Source: an uncultured Chryseobacterium sp.
GTDB taxonomy: Bacteria > Bacteroidota > Bacteroidia > Flavobacteriales > Weeksellaceae
Assembly: GCA_913778275.1 (NCBI GenBank)
Contig: CAJYWN010000002.1
Span: 62,001-126,000 of the forward strand
Reading direction: 5' to 3'
DNA length: 64,000 bases
Part shown: positions 7,570 through 16,871 of the stretch, in pieces
How the letters are laid out: each line of letters begins with the position of its first letter
Position numbering within the stretch: the stretch's first letter is position 1
Program-made: the position numbers and the translations under genes
The notes under the pieces: generated by a model
What the model was told of the DNA's origin: nothing
Databases searched by the model: none
Seen by the model: the letters and a program-made list of their open reading frames with translations, nothing else

Positions 7570-9810
7570 ATGAAAACAAAACTATTATTTGTCCTTACCT
7601 TTCTGTTATTTATCCTAAATATGGCACAGACAAAAATATCCGGAAGGGTAACTTACAAAAATAAAGGCGTTGCTGAGGTAAATATAACCTTAAAAGATAC
7701 CTACGACGGGGCAACAACCGATGCAGCGGGAAATTTCTCATTTGAAACTTCAGAAAAAGGAAATAAAATCTTACTTTTTTCGCATCCCAAATACATTGAA
7801 GTTGAAAAAACAATTACCATTGACAATCAGGAGATTTCAGTCAATACTGAACTGAAAGAACAGATCAATGAAATCGATGCCGTTGTCGTATCCGCAGGTT
7901 CTATTGAAGCCAGCGATAAAAAAAGAGCGACGGCACTTCTCACCCCGATTGACATCTACACCACCGCAGGAGCAGACGGACAGATTTCTTCGGCGTTAAC
8001 GTACCTTCCGGGAGTTCAGAAAGTAGGCGAAACAGAAGGCCTTTTTATCCGTGGAGGAACAGGTACGGAATCCAAAATTTTCATGGACGGAAGCCTGATC
8101 AATAATTATTTCTCAAATTCGGTTCCGGGAATTGCAGGAAGAGACCGTTTCAATACTTCACTTTTTAAAGGAAATGTATTCTCAAGCGGCGGATATTCTG
8201 CATTGTACGGACAGGCGCTTTCCGGGGCACTGATGCTGGAAAGTGTTGATCTTCCGGATCAGAGTTCTTACGATCTCGGTGTTTCACCCATATTTGTAAA
8301 TGCAGGATTTCAGAAACTTACGGATCATAAAAATTCATCATTCGGGGCAAGTCTAGGATATTCCAATCTAAAGCTGATGCAGGATGTTATTAACTTCAAT
8401 ACCAATTTCTTAGAAGCTCCCCAAAGCTTCAACGGCGATTTTAATTTCAGAATCAAAACAAAATCCGGAGGTTTCTTTAAATATTACGGAATGTACGATT
8501 CCAACAGGATGGGGGTGAAGACCCAAAGCCTGGAGCCACAAGACTACGATTGGTCTATGGTAAAATTAAAAGGAAAAAATACGTATCACAATTTGTCATT
8601 CAAACAAAAATTCGGAAAATATCTGCTGAACGCCGGAACCTCTTATTCCTTCAACCGGTCGGATCTTGATTTTTCAACCGAAAAGAATGACATTGAAAAT
8701 GGCAAAACAAAACTTTTAACGGATGGAAATTACATCAATTTTAAAACCGTTTTAGAAAGGAAAGTGAATAAAATCAGTGCGTTGCGAGGAGGATTTGAAT
8801 TAAACGGAACCAGTGAAAAACTCAGCTTTGATGAATCTGTGCAGAAACATTACAAAGACCTGATTTCTTCAGCGTTCGTAGAAACAGACCTGGGATTCAG
8901 CAACCATTTGTCAGCCAAAATAGGAGTAAGAGCAGAATACTCGTCGTATCTTGAAAAAGGCAATATTGCACCGCGTCTGGCTTTAGCTTACCGTTTTGCA
9001 AAAGACTGGACTACCTCTTTCGCATATGGAATTTTTTATCAGAATCCGGAAAGCAGATACATCAACGGACCGGCCCATCTGGATTTTCAGCAAGCGCAGC
9101 ATTATATTTTCCAGGTGCAGCGAACTTCAGAAGGCAGAAGCCTTAGGTTTGAAGCCTTTTATAAAAAATATGATGATCTGATCAAAGTCAAAAACCTAAG
9201 CTATATCCCAGGACAGAACCAGTATGTTCAGACCGCAGATAATAATAATGGATATGGTTTCGCGAAAGGACTGGAACTATTCTGGAGAGATAAAAAAACA
9301 TTTGAAAATATTGATTACTGGATCAGTTATTCTTACCTGGATTCAAAAAGGGATTTTATGAATTATCCCGTGAGCTTACAACCGAATTTCGCCTCCGAAC
9401 ATACCCTTTCGGCTGTAGCCAAAAGATTTGTACCCAAATGGAAGACGGGCTTTAACCTTTCCTATACCTACGCCAAAGGCCGTCCGTATTATGATATTGC
9501 AACAAAGGATTTAAACGGTGAACAGCAATATTTTGTAAGACACGAAGGCCGTTTAAAAGATTATAATGCATTGAATTTCAGTTTGAATTATCTGCCTAAT
9601 TTAGGGAAGAAAGATGCGAAAGCATTTACGGTACTAGTCCTGAGTATATCGAATATATTGGGTTCAAAAAATGTATACGGCTATAATTTCTCAATGGATG
9701 GAAGCAGAAGCACTGCAGTAGTACCCCCGGTAAATACCTTTGTTTTTATAGGAGCTTTCATCAGCTTCGGAGTCGATAAGACACAGGATGCTATTAATAA
9801 TAATTTATAA
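7570..9810 (+). CDS. TonB-dependent outer-membrane receptor
   Basis: 746-residue outer-membrane transporter. A signal peptide (about 1-19, ending in AQ) is followed by a carboxypeptidase-regulatory-like beta-sandwich (about 22-95, ISGRVTYKNKGVAEV), a plug domain (about 110-225, with LPGVQKVGETEGLFIRGG), and a 22-strand-type barrel to the C terminus. No SusD partner is next door, so it resembles siderophore or metal receptors more than a glycan SusC. The substrate is unknown. A TPR protein follows 70 bases downstream. Confidence 0.93.
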   Translation: MKTKLLFVLTFLLFILNMAQTKISGRVTYKNKGVAEVNITLKDTYDGATTDAAGNFSFETSEKGNKILLFSHPKYIEVEKTITIDNQEISVNTELKEQINEIDAVVVSAGSIEASDKKRATALLTPIDIYTTAGADGQISSALTYLPGVQKVGETEGLFIRGGTGTESKIFMDGSLINNYFSNSVPGIAGRDRFNTSLFKGNVFSSGGYSALYGQALSGALMLESVDLPDQSSYDLGVSPIFVNAGFQKLTDHKNSSFGASLGYSNLKLMQDVINFNTNFLEAPQSFNGDFNFRIKTKSGGFFKYYGMYDSNRMGVKTQSLEPQDYDWSMVKLKGKNTYHNLSFKQKFGKYLLNAGTSYSFNRSDLDFSTEKNDIENGKTKLLTDGNYINFKTVLERKVNKISALRGGFELNGTSEKLSFDESVQKHYKDLISSAFVETDLGFSNHLSAKIGVRAEYSSYLEKGNIAPRLALAYRFAKDWTTSFAYGIFYQNPESRYINGPAHLDFQQAQHYIFQVQRTSEGRSLRFEAFYKKYDDLIKVKNLSYIPGQNQYVQTADNNNGYGFAKGLELFWRDKKTFENIDYWISYSYLDSKRDFMNYPVSLQPNFASEHTLSAVAKRFVPKWKTGFNLSYTYAKGRPYYDIATKDLNGEQQYFVRHEGRLKDYNALNFSLNYLPNLGKKDAKAFTVLVLSISNILGSKNVYGYNFSMDGSRSTAVVPPVNTFVFIGAFISFGVDKTQDAINNNL

Positions 9811-9880
9811 TTTCCTGTTTGATAGAATTAAAAAATTAAATTTAAAAAACAATACTATTAACTTTAAAAAAAATTTAGAA

Positions 9881-10531
9881 ATGAAAAAATATCTTTTAAC
9901 CTTCGCTTTAAGTATGATGAGCTTAACAGCTTTTGCTCAATCTGATTATGAAAAAATAATGTCTGATAAAATTGCAAAATTGGAAACCACGATGTCAGTT
10001 GATCAATTTCAGGCATTGGCTAATGATTTCGACAGAATCGGGAAAAAAGAAACAAAGCAATGGCTGCCTTCCTATTATGCCGCACTGGCTTATCTTCAGA
10101 AAGGCAGAATGCAGATGCAGTCCGGTAAAATGTCTGAACTTTCCATCAACGCAGACATCGCTGATAAATACCTGGATCAGGCAGAGGCTATTGCCGGGAA
10201 AGACAATTCTGAAATACATCTTCTCCGAAAAATGGCCTTTTCCCTGAGAATGATGGAAAATCCCGCAGAACGATACATGACAGACGGAATGAAAGCCATG
10301 GAAGAGCTGAAGAAAGCAGAAACTCTGGATCCCAATAACCCGAGAGTTGCGCTTATCAAGGCGGAAGATACCTATTTTACACCGGAACAATACGGCGGAA
10401 GCAAGGAAAAAGGACTTGAGCAGTTTAAAGCAGCACTGGAAAAATTCAATGCCTTTAAACCTAAAACCGCTTTAGATCCGAACTGGGGGAAAGCCGAAGC
10501 AGAATATTTTATAAATGGAGCCGCTAAATAA
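9881..10531 (+). CDS. Secreted TPR-like protein next to TonB-dependent receptor
   Basis: 216 residues starting MKKYLLTFALSMMSLTAF with a clear signal peptide ending in AQS; this ATG is chosen because the longer frame would hide the signal sequence. The mature part is helical with degenerate tetratricopeptide-like repeats (for example ADKYLDQAEAIAGKDNSEIH and AMEELKKAETLDPNNPRV). It is probably periplasmic and co-transcribed with the receptor upstream. Its role, perhaps assembly or partner binding, is inferred only from position. Confidence 0.82.
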   Translation: MKKYLLTFALSMMSLTAFAQSDYEKIMSDKIAKLETTMSVDQFQALANDFDRIGKKETKQWLPSYYAALAYLQKGRMQMQSGKMSELSINADIADKYLDQAEAIAGKDNSEIHLLRKMAFSLRMMENPAERYMTDGMKAMEELKKAETLDPNNPRVALIKAEDTYFTPEQYGGSKEKGLEQFKAALEKFNAFKPKTALDPNWGKAEAEYFINGAAK

Positions 10532-10541
10532 TTTCCATAAG

Positions 10542-10564
10542 CCTTCTCTTCGGAGAAGGTTTTT
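10542..10564 (+). terminator. Rho-independent terminator with UUCG tetraloop
   Basis: CCTTCTC-ttcg-GAGAAGG followed by five T lies just after the TPR gene. This ends the receptor transcript before the kinase promoter. Confidence 0.88.
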
Positions 10565-10631
10565 GATTGCTGTTCAGTACCAAAAAATGACCGATCGGCA
10601 AAAAATAATTTTTAATACAGTTAGGATAACC

Positions 10632-10639
10632 TAATTTTG
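10632..10639 (+). promoter_or_regulatory. -7 promoter element of the kinase-2TM cluster
   Basis: TAATTTTG is a perfect TAnnTTTG, 17 bases before the kinase ATG and after the terminator of the preceding gene. It implies a leader of roughly 10 bases. No clear -33 is seen. Confidence 0.5.
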
Positions 10640-10656
10640 AGGCAGGAAAATTGATT

Positions 10657-11979
10657 ATGAAACGTAAGAACTTTATCACTTTATGCTGGGTGTCACTGGC
10701 AACATCCATGTTTTTCTTTTTTGTTTTTACAGATGAGAAAACCCTGGAAAATTTTATGCTTACCATTGCCATATCATCCATGTACTCTTTTGTTTTGGGA
10801 GCAGGAAACGGTCTGATTAATGATTTTCTCAACAAGAAATTCCCATGGTCGGAAGCTACCACAAAGAGGGCTGTTATAAGTATTATTGCCATCTTATTGG
10901 CCAATATTGTTCTGGTTTATTTCTGCAATTATATGAATTTTGTCGTTTTCCAGAAAGCAGCGACTACAGAAGAATATTTTACAGGTAAATACAACTATAT
11001 CAATTGGTTTACCATTAATATTGCCTTGCTGATCTCAGCTTTCCTCCATGCAAAAGGCTTCATGGAAGAACTGAAAAAAACTTCCAAAAAGGAAGTGGTT
11101 GAGCAAAAGCTTATCGCAAAATCTGCCCATGCCCAGTTTGAGAGCCTTAAAAACCAGCTGGATCCGCATTTTTTATTTAATTCCCTTAATGTTTTAAGTT
11201 CCCTTATTGACGAAAATCCCAGACAGGCCCAGAAGTTTACCGCTTCCATGTCAAAGATTTACCGGTATGTGCTGGAACAGAAAGACAAAGAGCTGGTAAC
11301 CGTTGAAGATGAGCTGGAATTTGCAAAAACTTATTGTGAATTGCTGAAAACAAGATTTGAAGACAGTGTGGATTTCGTTTTCGATGTTAAAAAAGAAGAC
11401 TACAGAAGGTTTGTTGTTCCGTTGTCGCTTCAGCTGCTCCTGGAAAACTGCATCAAGCACAATTTTGCAACTTCATCAAAACCGCTTGTTATCAAAATTT
11501 ACTCCGAAAGTGACACGTTGCGTATTGAAAATAACCTTCAGGTACGGGAGCAGATTAAAGAAAGTTCCGGAATAGGGCTTGCCAATATTGTACAGCGGTA
11601 TGCTCTTCTTACCAAGAAAAATGTTTTTATTGAAAAATCTGAAGATTATTTTAAAGTAAAACTTCCGATATTGTCTGTAAAGCCAAATGTTGTCACCGAA
11701 AAAACAAGTGATGAAGACCAGTCTTACGAAAGGGCACAGAAAAGAGTAAAAGAGCTTAAAAGCTTTTATGGAAACCTGATCTCTTACTGCATTATCATTC
11801 CTTTTTTAATCATTCTTAACCTTATTACTTCACCACGCGATATCTGGTTCTACTGGCCTATGCTGGGATGGGGAATCGGGTTGGTTGCTCACGGGATGAG
11901 TGTCTTTGCCATTGGAAAAGGATGGGAAGAAAAGAAGATCCGGGAAATTTTAGAAAAACAGAATCATTTTAAAAATTAA
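10657..11979 (+). CDS. LytS/YehU-type sensor histidine kinase with C-terminal 2TM domain
   Basis: 440 residues from the ATG at 10657 (a TTG two codons earlier is less likely). Four N-terminal transmembrane helices (about 5-125) lead to the His_kinase box QLDPHFLFNSLNVLSSLI (phosphoacceptor His in DPHFLFN) and a HATPase with LLENCIKHN (N box) and SSGIGLANI (G box). After the ATPase, a complete extra 2TM domain is fused (about residues 350-440), nearly the same as the free protein at 13091-13384. Its partner is the LytTR regulator at the end of the cluster. The fusion suggests that 2TM proteins take part in sensing or kinase assembly. Confidence 0.92.
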   Translation: MKRKNFITLCWVSLATSMFFFFVFTDEKTLENFMLTIAISSMYSFVLGAGNGLINDFLNKKFPWSEATTKRAVISIIAILLANIVLVYFCNYMNFVVFQKAATTEEYFTGKYNYINWFTINIALLISAFLHAKGFMEELKKTSKKEVVEQKLIAKSAHAQFESLKNQLDPHFLFNSLNVLSSLIDENPRQAQKFTASMSKIYRYVLEQKDKELVTVEDELEFAKTYCELLKTRFEDSVDFVFDVKKEDYRRFVVPLSLQLLLENCIKHNFATSSKPLVIKIYSESDTLRIENNLQVREQIKESSGIGLANIVQRYALLTKKNVFIEKSEDYFKVKLPILSVKPNVVTEKTSDEDQSYERAQKRVKELKSFYGNLISYCIIIPFLIILNLITSPRDIWFYWPMLGWGIGLVAHGMSVFAIGKGWEEKKIREILEKQNHFKN

Positions 11980-11984
11980 ATATC

Positions 11985-12299
11985 ATGAATCCTATCAGCA
12001 AAGATGACATCAGATACAAAGAAGCGGAAAAACGCGTCAGGAAAATAAAGAACTTCTACGTTTTTGCCTTTGTTTATCTCGCCGTGAATATTTTTATCCT
12101 GTTCATAAATTATAAGGGATTAAAAGCCGGAGAAACCATCTGGCACTTAAAATACTTCTCACTTCCTATTTTTTGGGGAATAGGTCTTGTCGCATATGCC
12201 GTCAATGTTTTTGTACCGGGAGCCATCCTGGGAAGAAACTGGGAAGAAAAGAAAATAAAAAAACTGATGGAAGAAGAAAAAGCAGCGCATAACAAATAA
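11985..12299 (+). CDS. 2TM-domain protein
   Basis: 104 residues with the 2TM pattern: a basic amphipathic start (YKEAEKRVRKIKNFYVFAFV), two membrane helices (about 25-45 and 57-78) and a C-terminal charged tail with NWEEKKIKKLMEEEK. It lies 5 bases after the kinase stop and is clearly co-transcribed. It shares the layout of the kinase C-terminal domain. The function is unknown. Confidence 0.85.
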   Translation: MNPISKDDIRYKEAEKRVRKIKNFYVFAFVYLAVNIFILFINYKGLKAGETIWHLKYFSLPIFWGIGLVAYAVNVFVPGAILGRNWEEKKIKKLMEEEKAAHNK

Positions 12300-12310
12300 C
12301 AAAAGCTACA

Positions 12311-12880
12311 ATGGAAACAATACAGATCTTGTTTGCCGCTTCTATGGGAGCGTGGTTTTTAAGTGAAATTCTCTACAAGAATATTCTGAAATCCGGGGAC
12401 AACGACAAAAAAGGGAAAGACCTGTCAACCCTGAACATTTTATGGCTGGCTATTCCGTTATCCATTGCATCGTCTGTTACCGTTTCATATCTCACAAAAT
12501 TTCCGATTTGCGTTGAAGAATGGATCTATTATGCCGGAGTTGTTCTTGTCTGGACAGGAATTGTTTTCAGGTTTATCATCATCAGATCATTAGGGAAATA
12601 TTTTACCGTGGATGTAACGATAAGGGAAGATCATAAAGTTAAAAAAGAAGGCTTTTACAAATATGTGAGGCATCCTTCTTATGTTTTTTCGCTGCTGACA
12701 TCACTTGGCCTCGGATTGTATCTTAACAACTGGCTTTCACTGATTTTGGCATTTGCTATTCCGTTTATTGCTTTCAGTTACAGGATTACGGTTGAAGAAA
12801 GAACTCTGATCGAGCAGTTCGGGGAGGAATATCTGGAATACCGGAGAAAAACAAAAAAACTGATTCCGTTTATTTATTAA
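12311..12880 (+). CDS. Isoprenylcysteine carboxyl methyltransferase-like membrane enzyme
   Basis: 189 residues, about five transmembrane helices. The C-terminal half has the ICMT/PEMT hallmark: KKEGFYKYVRHPSYVFSLL (about 113-131), then RITVEERTLIEQFGEEYLEY (about 158-177), which form the SAM-binding and catalytic part in this family. It starts 11 bases after a 2TM gene within the kinase cluster. Bacterial members methylate small molecules or lipids; bacteria of this group have no known prenylated-protein target, so the substrate is open. Confidence 0.85.
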   Translation: METIQILFAASMGAWFLSEILYKNILKSGDNDKKGKDLSTLNILWLAIPLSIASSVTVSYLTKFPICVEEWIYYAGVVLVWTGIVFRFIIIRSLGKYFTVDVTIREDHKVKKEGFYKYVRHPSYVFSLLTSLGLGLYLNNWLSLILAFAIPFIAFSYRITVEERTLIEQFGEEYLEYRRKTKKLIPFIY

Positions 12881-12946
12881 TCTCACATCGGAATAATATC
12901 AGCGTAATCTGCAAAATACACGAGCGAAAGAACAATCAAGAAAAAC

Positions 12947-12978
12947 AAAATCCCGATTCTCCATTGAGTCGGGATTTT
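12947..12978 (+). terminator. Rho-independent terminator after the ICMT-like gene
   Basis: AAAATCCCGA pairs with TCGGGATTTT across a 12-base loop and ends in a T tract. It divides the kinase-2TM-ICMT transcript from the following 2TM genes. Confidence 0.8.
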
Positions 12979-13090
12979 TACAATTCAGAATACCTATTCT
13001 ACGATTCAGTCATATAAAATTGATTTGTGGCTTGTTTCCGTCCTACATTTGTCTCAACAAAACAAACAATTAATCTTAAAAATAAAAAGT

Positions 13091-13384
13091 ATGGAAACTT
13101 TCACCAACAAAGAAGAATTAGCATACCAAAAGGCATCTAGAAGAGTAAAAGAATTAAAAGGATTTTACGGAAACCTCACTTCCTACTGCCTGGTCATTTC
13201 GTTTTTAGCAGTATTAAACCTGATCACGTCACCGGAGTATTTATGGTTTTTATGGCCGATGTTAGGCTGGGGAATAGGAATTGCGGCGCATGCAGCCAAT
13301 ACATTCGGGATCGGAAGAGACTGGGAAGAAAAAAAGATCAGAGAATTGATGGAAGAAGAAAGAAGAAATACAAAAACACTTTAA
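13091..13384 (+). CDS. 2TM-domain protein, close paralogue of the kinase C-terminal domain
   Basis: 97 residues from METFTNKEELAYQ; the ATG at 13091 is chosen over an upstream TTG-frame extension lacking 2TM similarity. It shares the runs RVKELK, FYGNL, LNLITSP, WPMLGWGIG and WEEKKIRE with the C-terminal domain of the kinase at 10657-11979, so one probably arose from the other by duplication and fusion. Two membrane helices are followed by a charged tail. Confidence 0.85.
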   Translation: METFTNKEELAYQKASRRVKELKGFYGNLTSYCLVISFLAVLNLITSPEYLWFLWPMLGWGIGIAAHAANTFGIGRDWEEKKIRELMEEERRNTKTL

Positions 13385-13506
13385 ATTTTCCTCTTATTAA
13401 AACTTTCAATAAAATTAAATTAAGACAGTTGGCTTAAAAACTTAATTATCTGGATTTTATAATAAATTATTTGAACAAACTTTAATAAACCTTAAAAATT
13501 AATACA

Positions 13507-13782
13507 ATGAACTACAATCAGGCACAACAGAGAGTACACGATTTAAAAAAATTTTACAAAAGCCTTTTATGGTTTGGAATCGTAGCCGTATTCATTTTCG
13601 CGGACGATATTCTGGAAAAAGGAATTTTTAACCTTTCCCTTTGGGACGGATCCGTAATTCTGGCAATCTGGGGAATAATTTTAACCGTGAAGGCCGTAAA
13701 GCTTTTCATTTTCGATTCGGAATGGGAGCAAGGCATCATTGAAAAAGAAATGAAAAAGACAAAAGAACCCATTCAGTTTTAG
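13507..13782 (+). CDS. 2TM-domain protein, divergent
   Basis: 91 residues with the opening YNQAQQRVHDLKKFYKSLLW, two membrane helices (about 18-35 and 47-66) and a short charged end with SEWEQGIIEKEMKK. This is the most divergent of the four 2TM units here. It lies 56 bases before the LytTR regulator and probably shares its transcript. Confidence 0.8.
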   Translation: MNYNQAQQRVHDLKKFYKSLLWFGIVAVFIFADDILEKGIFNLSLWDGSVILAIWGIILTVKAVKLFIFDSEWEQGIIEKEMKKTKEPIQF

Positions 13783-13838
13783 AAACTGATAACTTTTGAT
13801 TATTTTTAAATGCTAAAACTAAATCTGGAACTCAAAAA

Positions 13839-14582
13839 ATGATAAGAACAGTCATTATCGAAGACGAAAAGCCGGCTTCAAGAAAATTGGAAAGAATGCT
13901 TAGTGAATTTCCTGAGATTGAAGTGGTTGCCAAAATAGAATCCGTAGAAGAAGGCATCGCATGGTTTGCTGAAAACGAACATCCGCAGCTTATTTTTTCG
14001 GATATTGTACTGGGAGACGGCCTGTCATTCGATATTTTTGAAAAAATTCCTACCAGAGGTTTTATCATTTACACTACCGCTTTTGATCAGTACACGCTGA
14101 AAGCTTTTAAACTGAATAGCATCGACTATCTTTTAAAACCAATTTTAGATGAAGATCTCGGAGCAGCTATTGAAAAATTCAAATCGTTTATTCCTTCGGA
14201 TAATTCGGTCAGTTCACAGGAAATAAAGCAGTTGATTAAAAAGGATAAGACAACGCTTTCCAGAATTCTGGTGAAGATCGGGTATAATCTTAAAATTGTA
14301 CAGACGCAGGAAGTAAGCTGCTTTTACAGCGAAAATAAAATTGTGTATCTGCAGACTCAGGAACGTGCTTTTCCTTCGGATTTTACACTGGACGAACTGG
14401 AAGATATCCTTGATGATAAGAAATTTTTCAGGGTAAACCGGCAGTTTATTATCAATTCGGATTATATTAAAAATATTCATACGTCGCCCAATTACAAAGT
14501 GGAGCTGGAGTTTCAGCCAAAAGAAGAAATTACCGTCAGCCGCGACCGTGTGAAGGATTTTAAAGACTGGCTTGTGAGTTAA
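13839..14582 (+). CDS. LytTR-family response regulator
   Basis: 247 residues. The N-terminal receiver has the acidic pair IIEDEKPAS, the phosphoacceptor Asp in LIFSDIVLGD (about residue 55) and the conserved Lys in SIDYLLKPI. The C-terminal LytTR DNA-binding domain (about 140-245) shows FFRVNRQFIINSDYIKNI and ITVSRDRVKDFKDWL. It is the likely partner of the kinase at 10657-11979. Candidate targets include its own cluster, but no repeated operator was recognised. Confidence 0.93.
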   Translation: MIRTVIIEDEKPASRKLERMLSEFPEIEVVAKIESVEEGIAWFAENEHPQLIFSDIVLGDGLSFDIFEKIPTRGFIIYTTAFDQYTLKAFKLNSIDYLLKPILDEDLGAAIEKFKSFIPSDNSVSSQEIKQLIKKDKTTLSRILVKIGYNLKIVQTQEVSCFYSENKIVYLQTQERAFPSDFTLDELEDILDDKKFFRVNRQFIINSDYIKNIHTSPNYKVELEFQPKEEITVSRDRVKDFKDWLVS

Positions 14583-14669
14583 TGAGTGGATAGAAACATA
14601 AAGAGAAAAGATCATAGACTTTCTCTTATATCCTAAAAGCCTTAACTTTAAACTCAAAACGATCTCTAA

Positions 14670-15566
14670 CTACTTGTAATCAATCCGGTTAGCTTCCGTA
14701 TCTTCAAGCTGTTTTACAATAGATGGCGGGATTTCTTCGCTGTCAATCGGAAAGCTGATGGAATCTGTAATGAATGTTTTCCGGTCTGCTTTCTGGAAAA
14801 TTTCAAAAAGAGCGATAGGCTCCTGGTTAAAACTGATACACGTACTTATAAAATGCAATTCATGGAGCTTGTATTCTGGATTTTTAAGCTTTTCCTTGAT
14901 ATCTTTTATCCTTGAGATAAAATGGCGCTGGCGAATGAACGTATTGCTGTTCATGATGATAAAGACATAATCTGAATAAGCCGTCACTTTGCCAAAATAC
15001 TTATGGCGGTCGCCGCCGCTTCTTTCGATGAAATATTCACCTGAAGTTTCGGATTTATAAATCTCTGTGGCAGATCTCCATATGCGGTCTTCCTTAGCCA
15101 GAAGAGGACTTTCAGGAAGGTTCCTGTTATAGGAATACCAGCAGCCGACCAGTTTATCCAGCAAATCTGTATTTGGTTTCACATTATTCATGTCAATCCG
15201 AAGGTCATTAAAATTAAACGACTCCGTATTGGAATTAATAAAATCAATATAGTTTGAATATCCTAAAACCTTTACAATCTGACTTAATTTGGCAAGATTC
15301 GGTTTGCTGATAACCGCATTTTTATCCTGACTGTATTTTTTTAATTTATTAATGATGATGTGTTCATACAGATAATTGGAGCCTAAAATATCGGGGTCTT
15401 TCTTTATTCCTTTTCCTTGATTTTCAACACTGATGAGGTCATTCAATTCATCAACAATATAAGACCATTCCGTTTTGGAAACATCTTCCCAATGACTTTT
15501 TTTCAGGAAATGCATGGCCAGGAAATTCATCAGCTTCTCTAAATGCTGCAGATCTTCTTTTTTCAT
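14670..15566 (-). CDS. Hypothetical protein, 298 residues
   Basis: I do not recognise this family. The first third is helical and charged; the middle has LVGCWYSYNRNLPESPL and an aromatic, beta-rich section (GEYFIERSGGDRHKYFGKV, YVFIIMNSNTFIRQRHFI). There is no signal peptide or membrane segment, so it is probably cytoplasmic. The alternation of a helical N-terminal part (which may bind DNA or protein) and a beta C-terminal part resembles accessory regulators, but that is a guess. It is convergent with the LytTR gene across a weak AT-rich hairpin (14601-14627). Confidence 0.7.
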   Translation of the reverse strand: MKKEDLQHLEKLMNFLAMHFLKKSHWEDVSKTEWSYIVDELNDLISVENQGKGIKKDPDILGSNYLYEHIIINKLKKYSQDKNAVISKPNLAKLSQIVKVLGYSNYIDFINSNTESFNFNDLRIDMNNVKPNTDLLDKLVGCWYSYNRNLPESPLLAKEDRIWRSATEIYKSETSGEYFIERSGGDRHKYFGKVTAYSDYVFIIMNSNTFIRQRHFISRIKDIKEKLKNPEYKLHELHFISTCISFNQEPIALFEIFQKADRKTFITDSISFPIDSEEIPPSIVKQLEDTEANRIDYK

Positions 15567-15678
15567 CCGGTTAAATTATAAGACTAATATAAGATTATTT
15601 TAAAACTTAATAATGCCGTTGCAAGACTTTTATATGGATGTTTCCTGCGATATTTGAGTAGAAACAAAATCTAAACAA

Positions 15679-16443
15679 ATGGAAACAAAACTGATCTTAC
15701 AGAATGACCCGCTTTGGAAAAGACTCCAACATTTTTCATTAGACCATTCGGATGCTGATTTTCCCTTTTCTAAAAAGCTGGCGAAAGAAGAAAACTGGAC
15801 GATGAGCTTTACCGCTAAAGCTATCGAAGAATACAAAAAGTTTGTCTATCTCTGCTGTACATTGCCGAACGGTGCTTCACCAAGTGGAATTGTCGATAAA
15901 GTATGGCATCTGCATTTGGTGTATACTCAAAACTACTGGGAAGAATTCTGCCCCGATATTCTGCAAAGGAAACTGCATCATCATCCGTCACAAGGCGGGC
16001 AAAAGGAAAACGAAAAACACAAAACGTGGTTTAATGATACCTTAAAAAGCTATCGTGAAATCTTTCAGCAGGAACCGCCGGAAGAGATATGGAGGCCGGA
16101 TGTAAAGTCTTCCAACAAGAGAAGTAAATCCTATTTTGGGAAAATTATTCTTCTGGTTCTTGGTGCTTTCATTATTTATTCCTGTTCTGAAAATAACAAC
16201 AGCGGATTAGGAATATTTTTTACCCTGATTATCTCCTTCGTAGTTATTGTGCTGATTATAAAAGCATTCACTAAAAGCAACGAATCTAATAAAGATAATA
16301 CCGAAACAGGAGGTGACGGAACATTCTTTTACACCTGCGGAAGCGACAGTTCACACGGAGATGGAGGAAGCTCTTCAGGCTGCAGCAGTTCCTGCGGAAG
16401 CAGCTGTGGGGTAGGCTGCGGCGGCTGTGGTGGCGGAGATTAA
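15679..16443 (+). CDS. Glycine-rich-domain (GRDP-like) membrane protein
   Basis: 254 residues. The N-terminal half carries the GRDP-type motif VDKVWHLHLVYTQNYW (about 73-88) with HHHPSQGG after it. A membrane region of two segments spans about 150-195. The tail (about 212-254) is a low-complexity Gly/Ser/Cys stretch such as SSCGSSCGVGCGGCGGGD. The tail could bind metal or form disulfides; this is inference. The next membrane gene begins 20 bases later. GRDP domains are better known from plants and scattered bacteria. Confidence 0.75.
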   Translation: METKLILQNDPLWKRLQHFSLDHSDADFPFSKKLAKEENWTMSFTAKAIEEYKKFVYLCCTLPNGASPSGIVDKVWHLHLVYTQNYWEEFCPDILQRKLHHHPSQGGQKENEKHKTWFNDTLKSYREIFQQEPPEEIWRPDVKSSNKRSKSYFGKIILLVLGAFIIYSCSENNNSGLGIFFTLIISFVVIVLIIKAFTKSNESNKDNTETGGDGTFFYTCGSDSSHGDGGSSSGCSSSCGSSCGVGCGGCGGGD

Positions 16444-16462
16444 TCATTACATTCCAAAAGCA

Positions 16463-16813
16463 ATGAAAAGACTACTCATCCATACCATTCCTGCGGTCAT
16501 CAGCTTTATCTGGCTTTTATCTGTAAACCATACCTCCAATCCATTTTCTTTAAAAGGTCCGGATTTTCTAAAGTTTTATCTGATTCTTATCTTTATGTTT
16601 TATAGTTTGATATTAATCTTAAAATATTTCAAGCATAAAATTTCAGAAACAGTGCTTTATGGTTTAGTCTCAATTATTTTAGTAGGAATTATCAAGCTTT
16701 TTATTGGTATTTTCCTGGGGAAACCCGTCGGATTTTTAATAATGATTCTACTGTTTGAAGTGATTGTATTTCTAATTATTAAAATATCTTATTTCAACTA
16801 TAAATTAAAGTGA
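16463..16813 (+). CDS. Small hydrophobic membrane protein
   Basis: 116 residues from MKRLLIHTI; the ATG at 16463 is preferred to one inside the preceding gene. Four predicted membrane helices fill most of the protein and there is no recognisable domain. It directly follows the GRDP-like gene and is probably in its operon. No function can be assigned. Confidence 0.7.
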   Translation: MKRLLIHTIPAVISFIWLLSVNHTSNPFSLKGPDFLKFYLILIFMFYSLILILKYFKHKISETVLYGLVSIILVGIIKLFIGIFLGKPVGFLIMILLFEVIVFLIIKISYFNYKLK

Positions 16814-16832
16814 AATTATTTTATCTAAAAAG

Positions 16833-16860
16833 AAACCCGAAACAAAAATGCTCCGGGTTT
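16833..16860. terminator. Bidirectional terminator
   Basis: AAACCCG pairs with CGGGTTT across a 14-base loop, between convergent small membrane genes. Confidence 0.7.
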
Positions 16861-16871
16861 TATCATGTATA

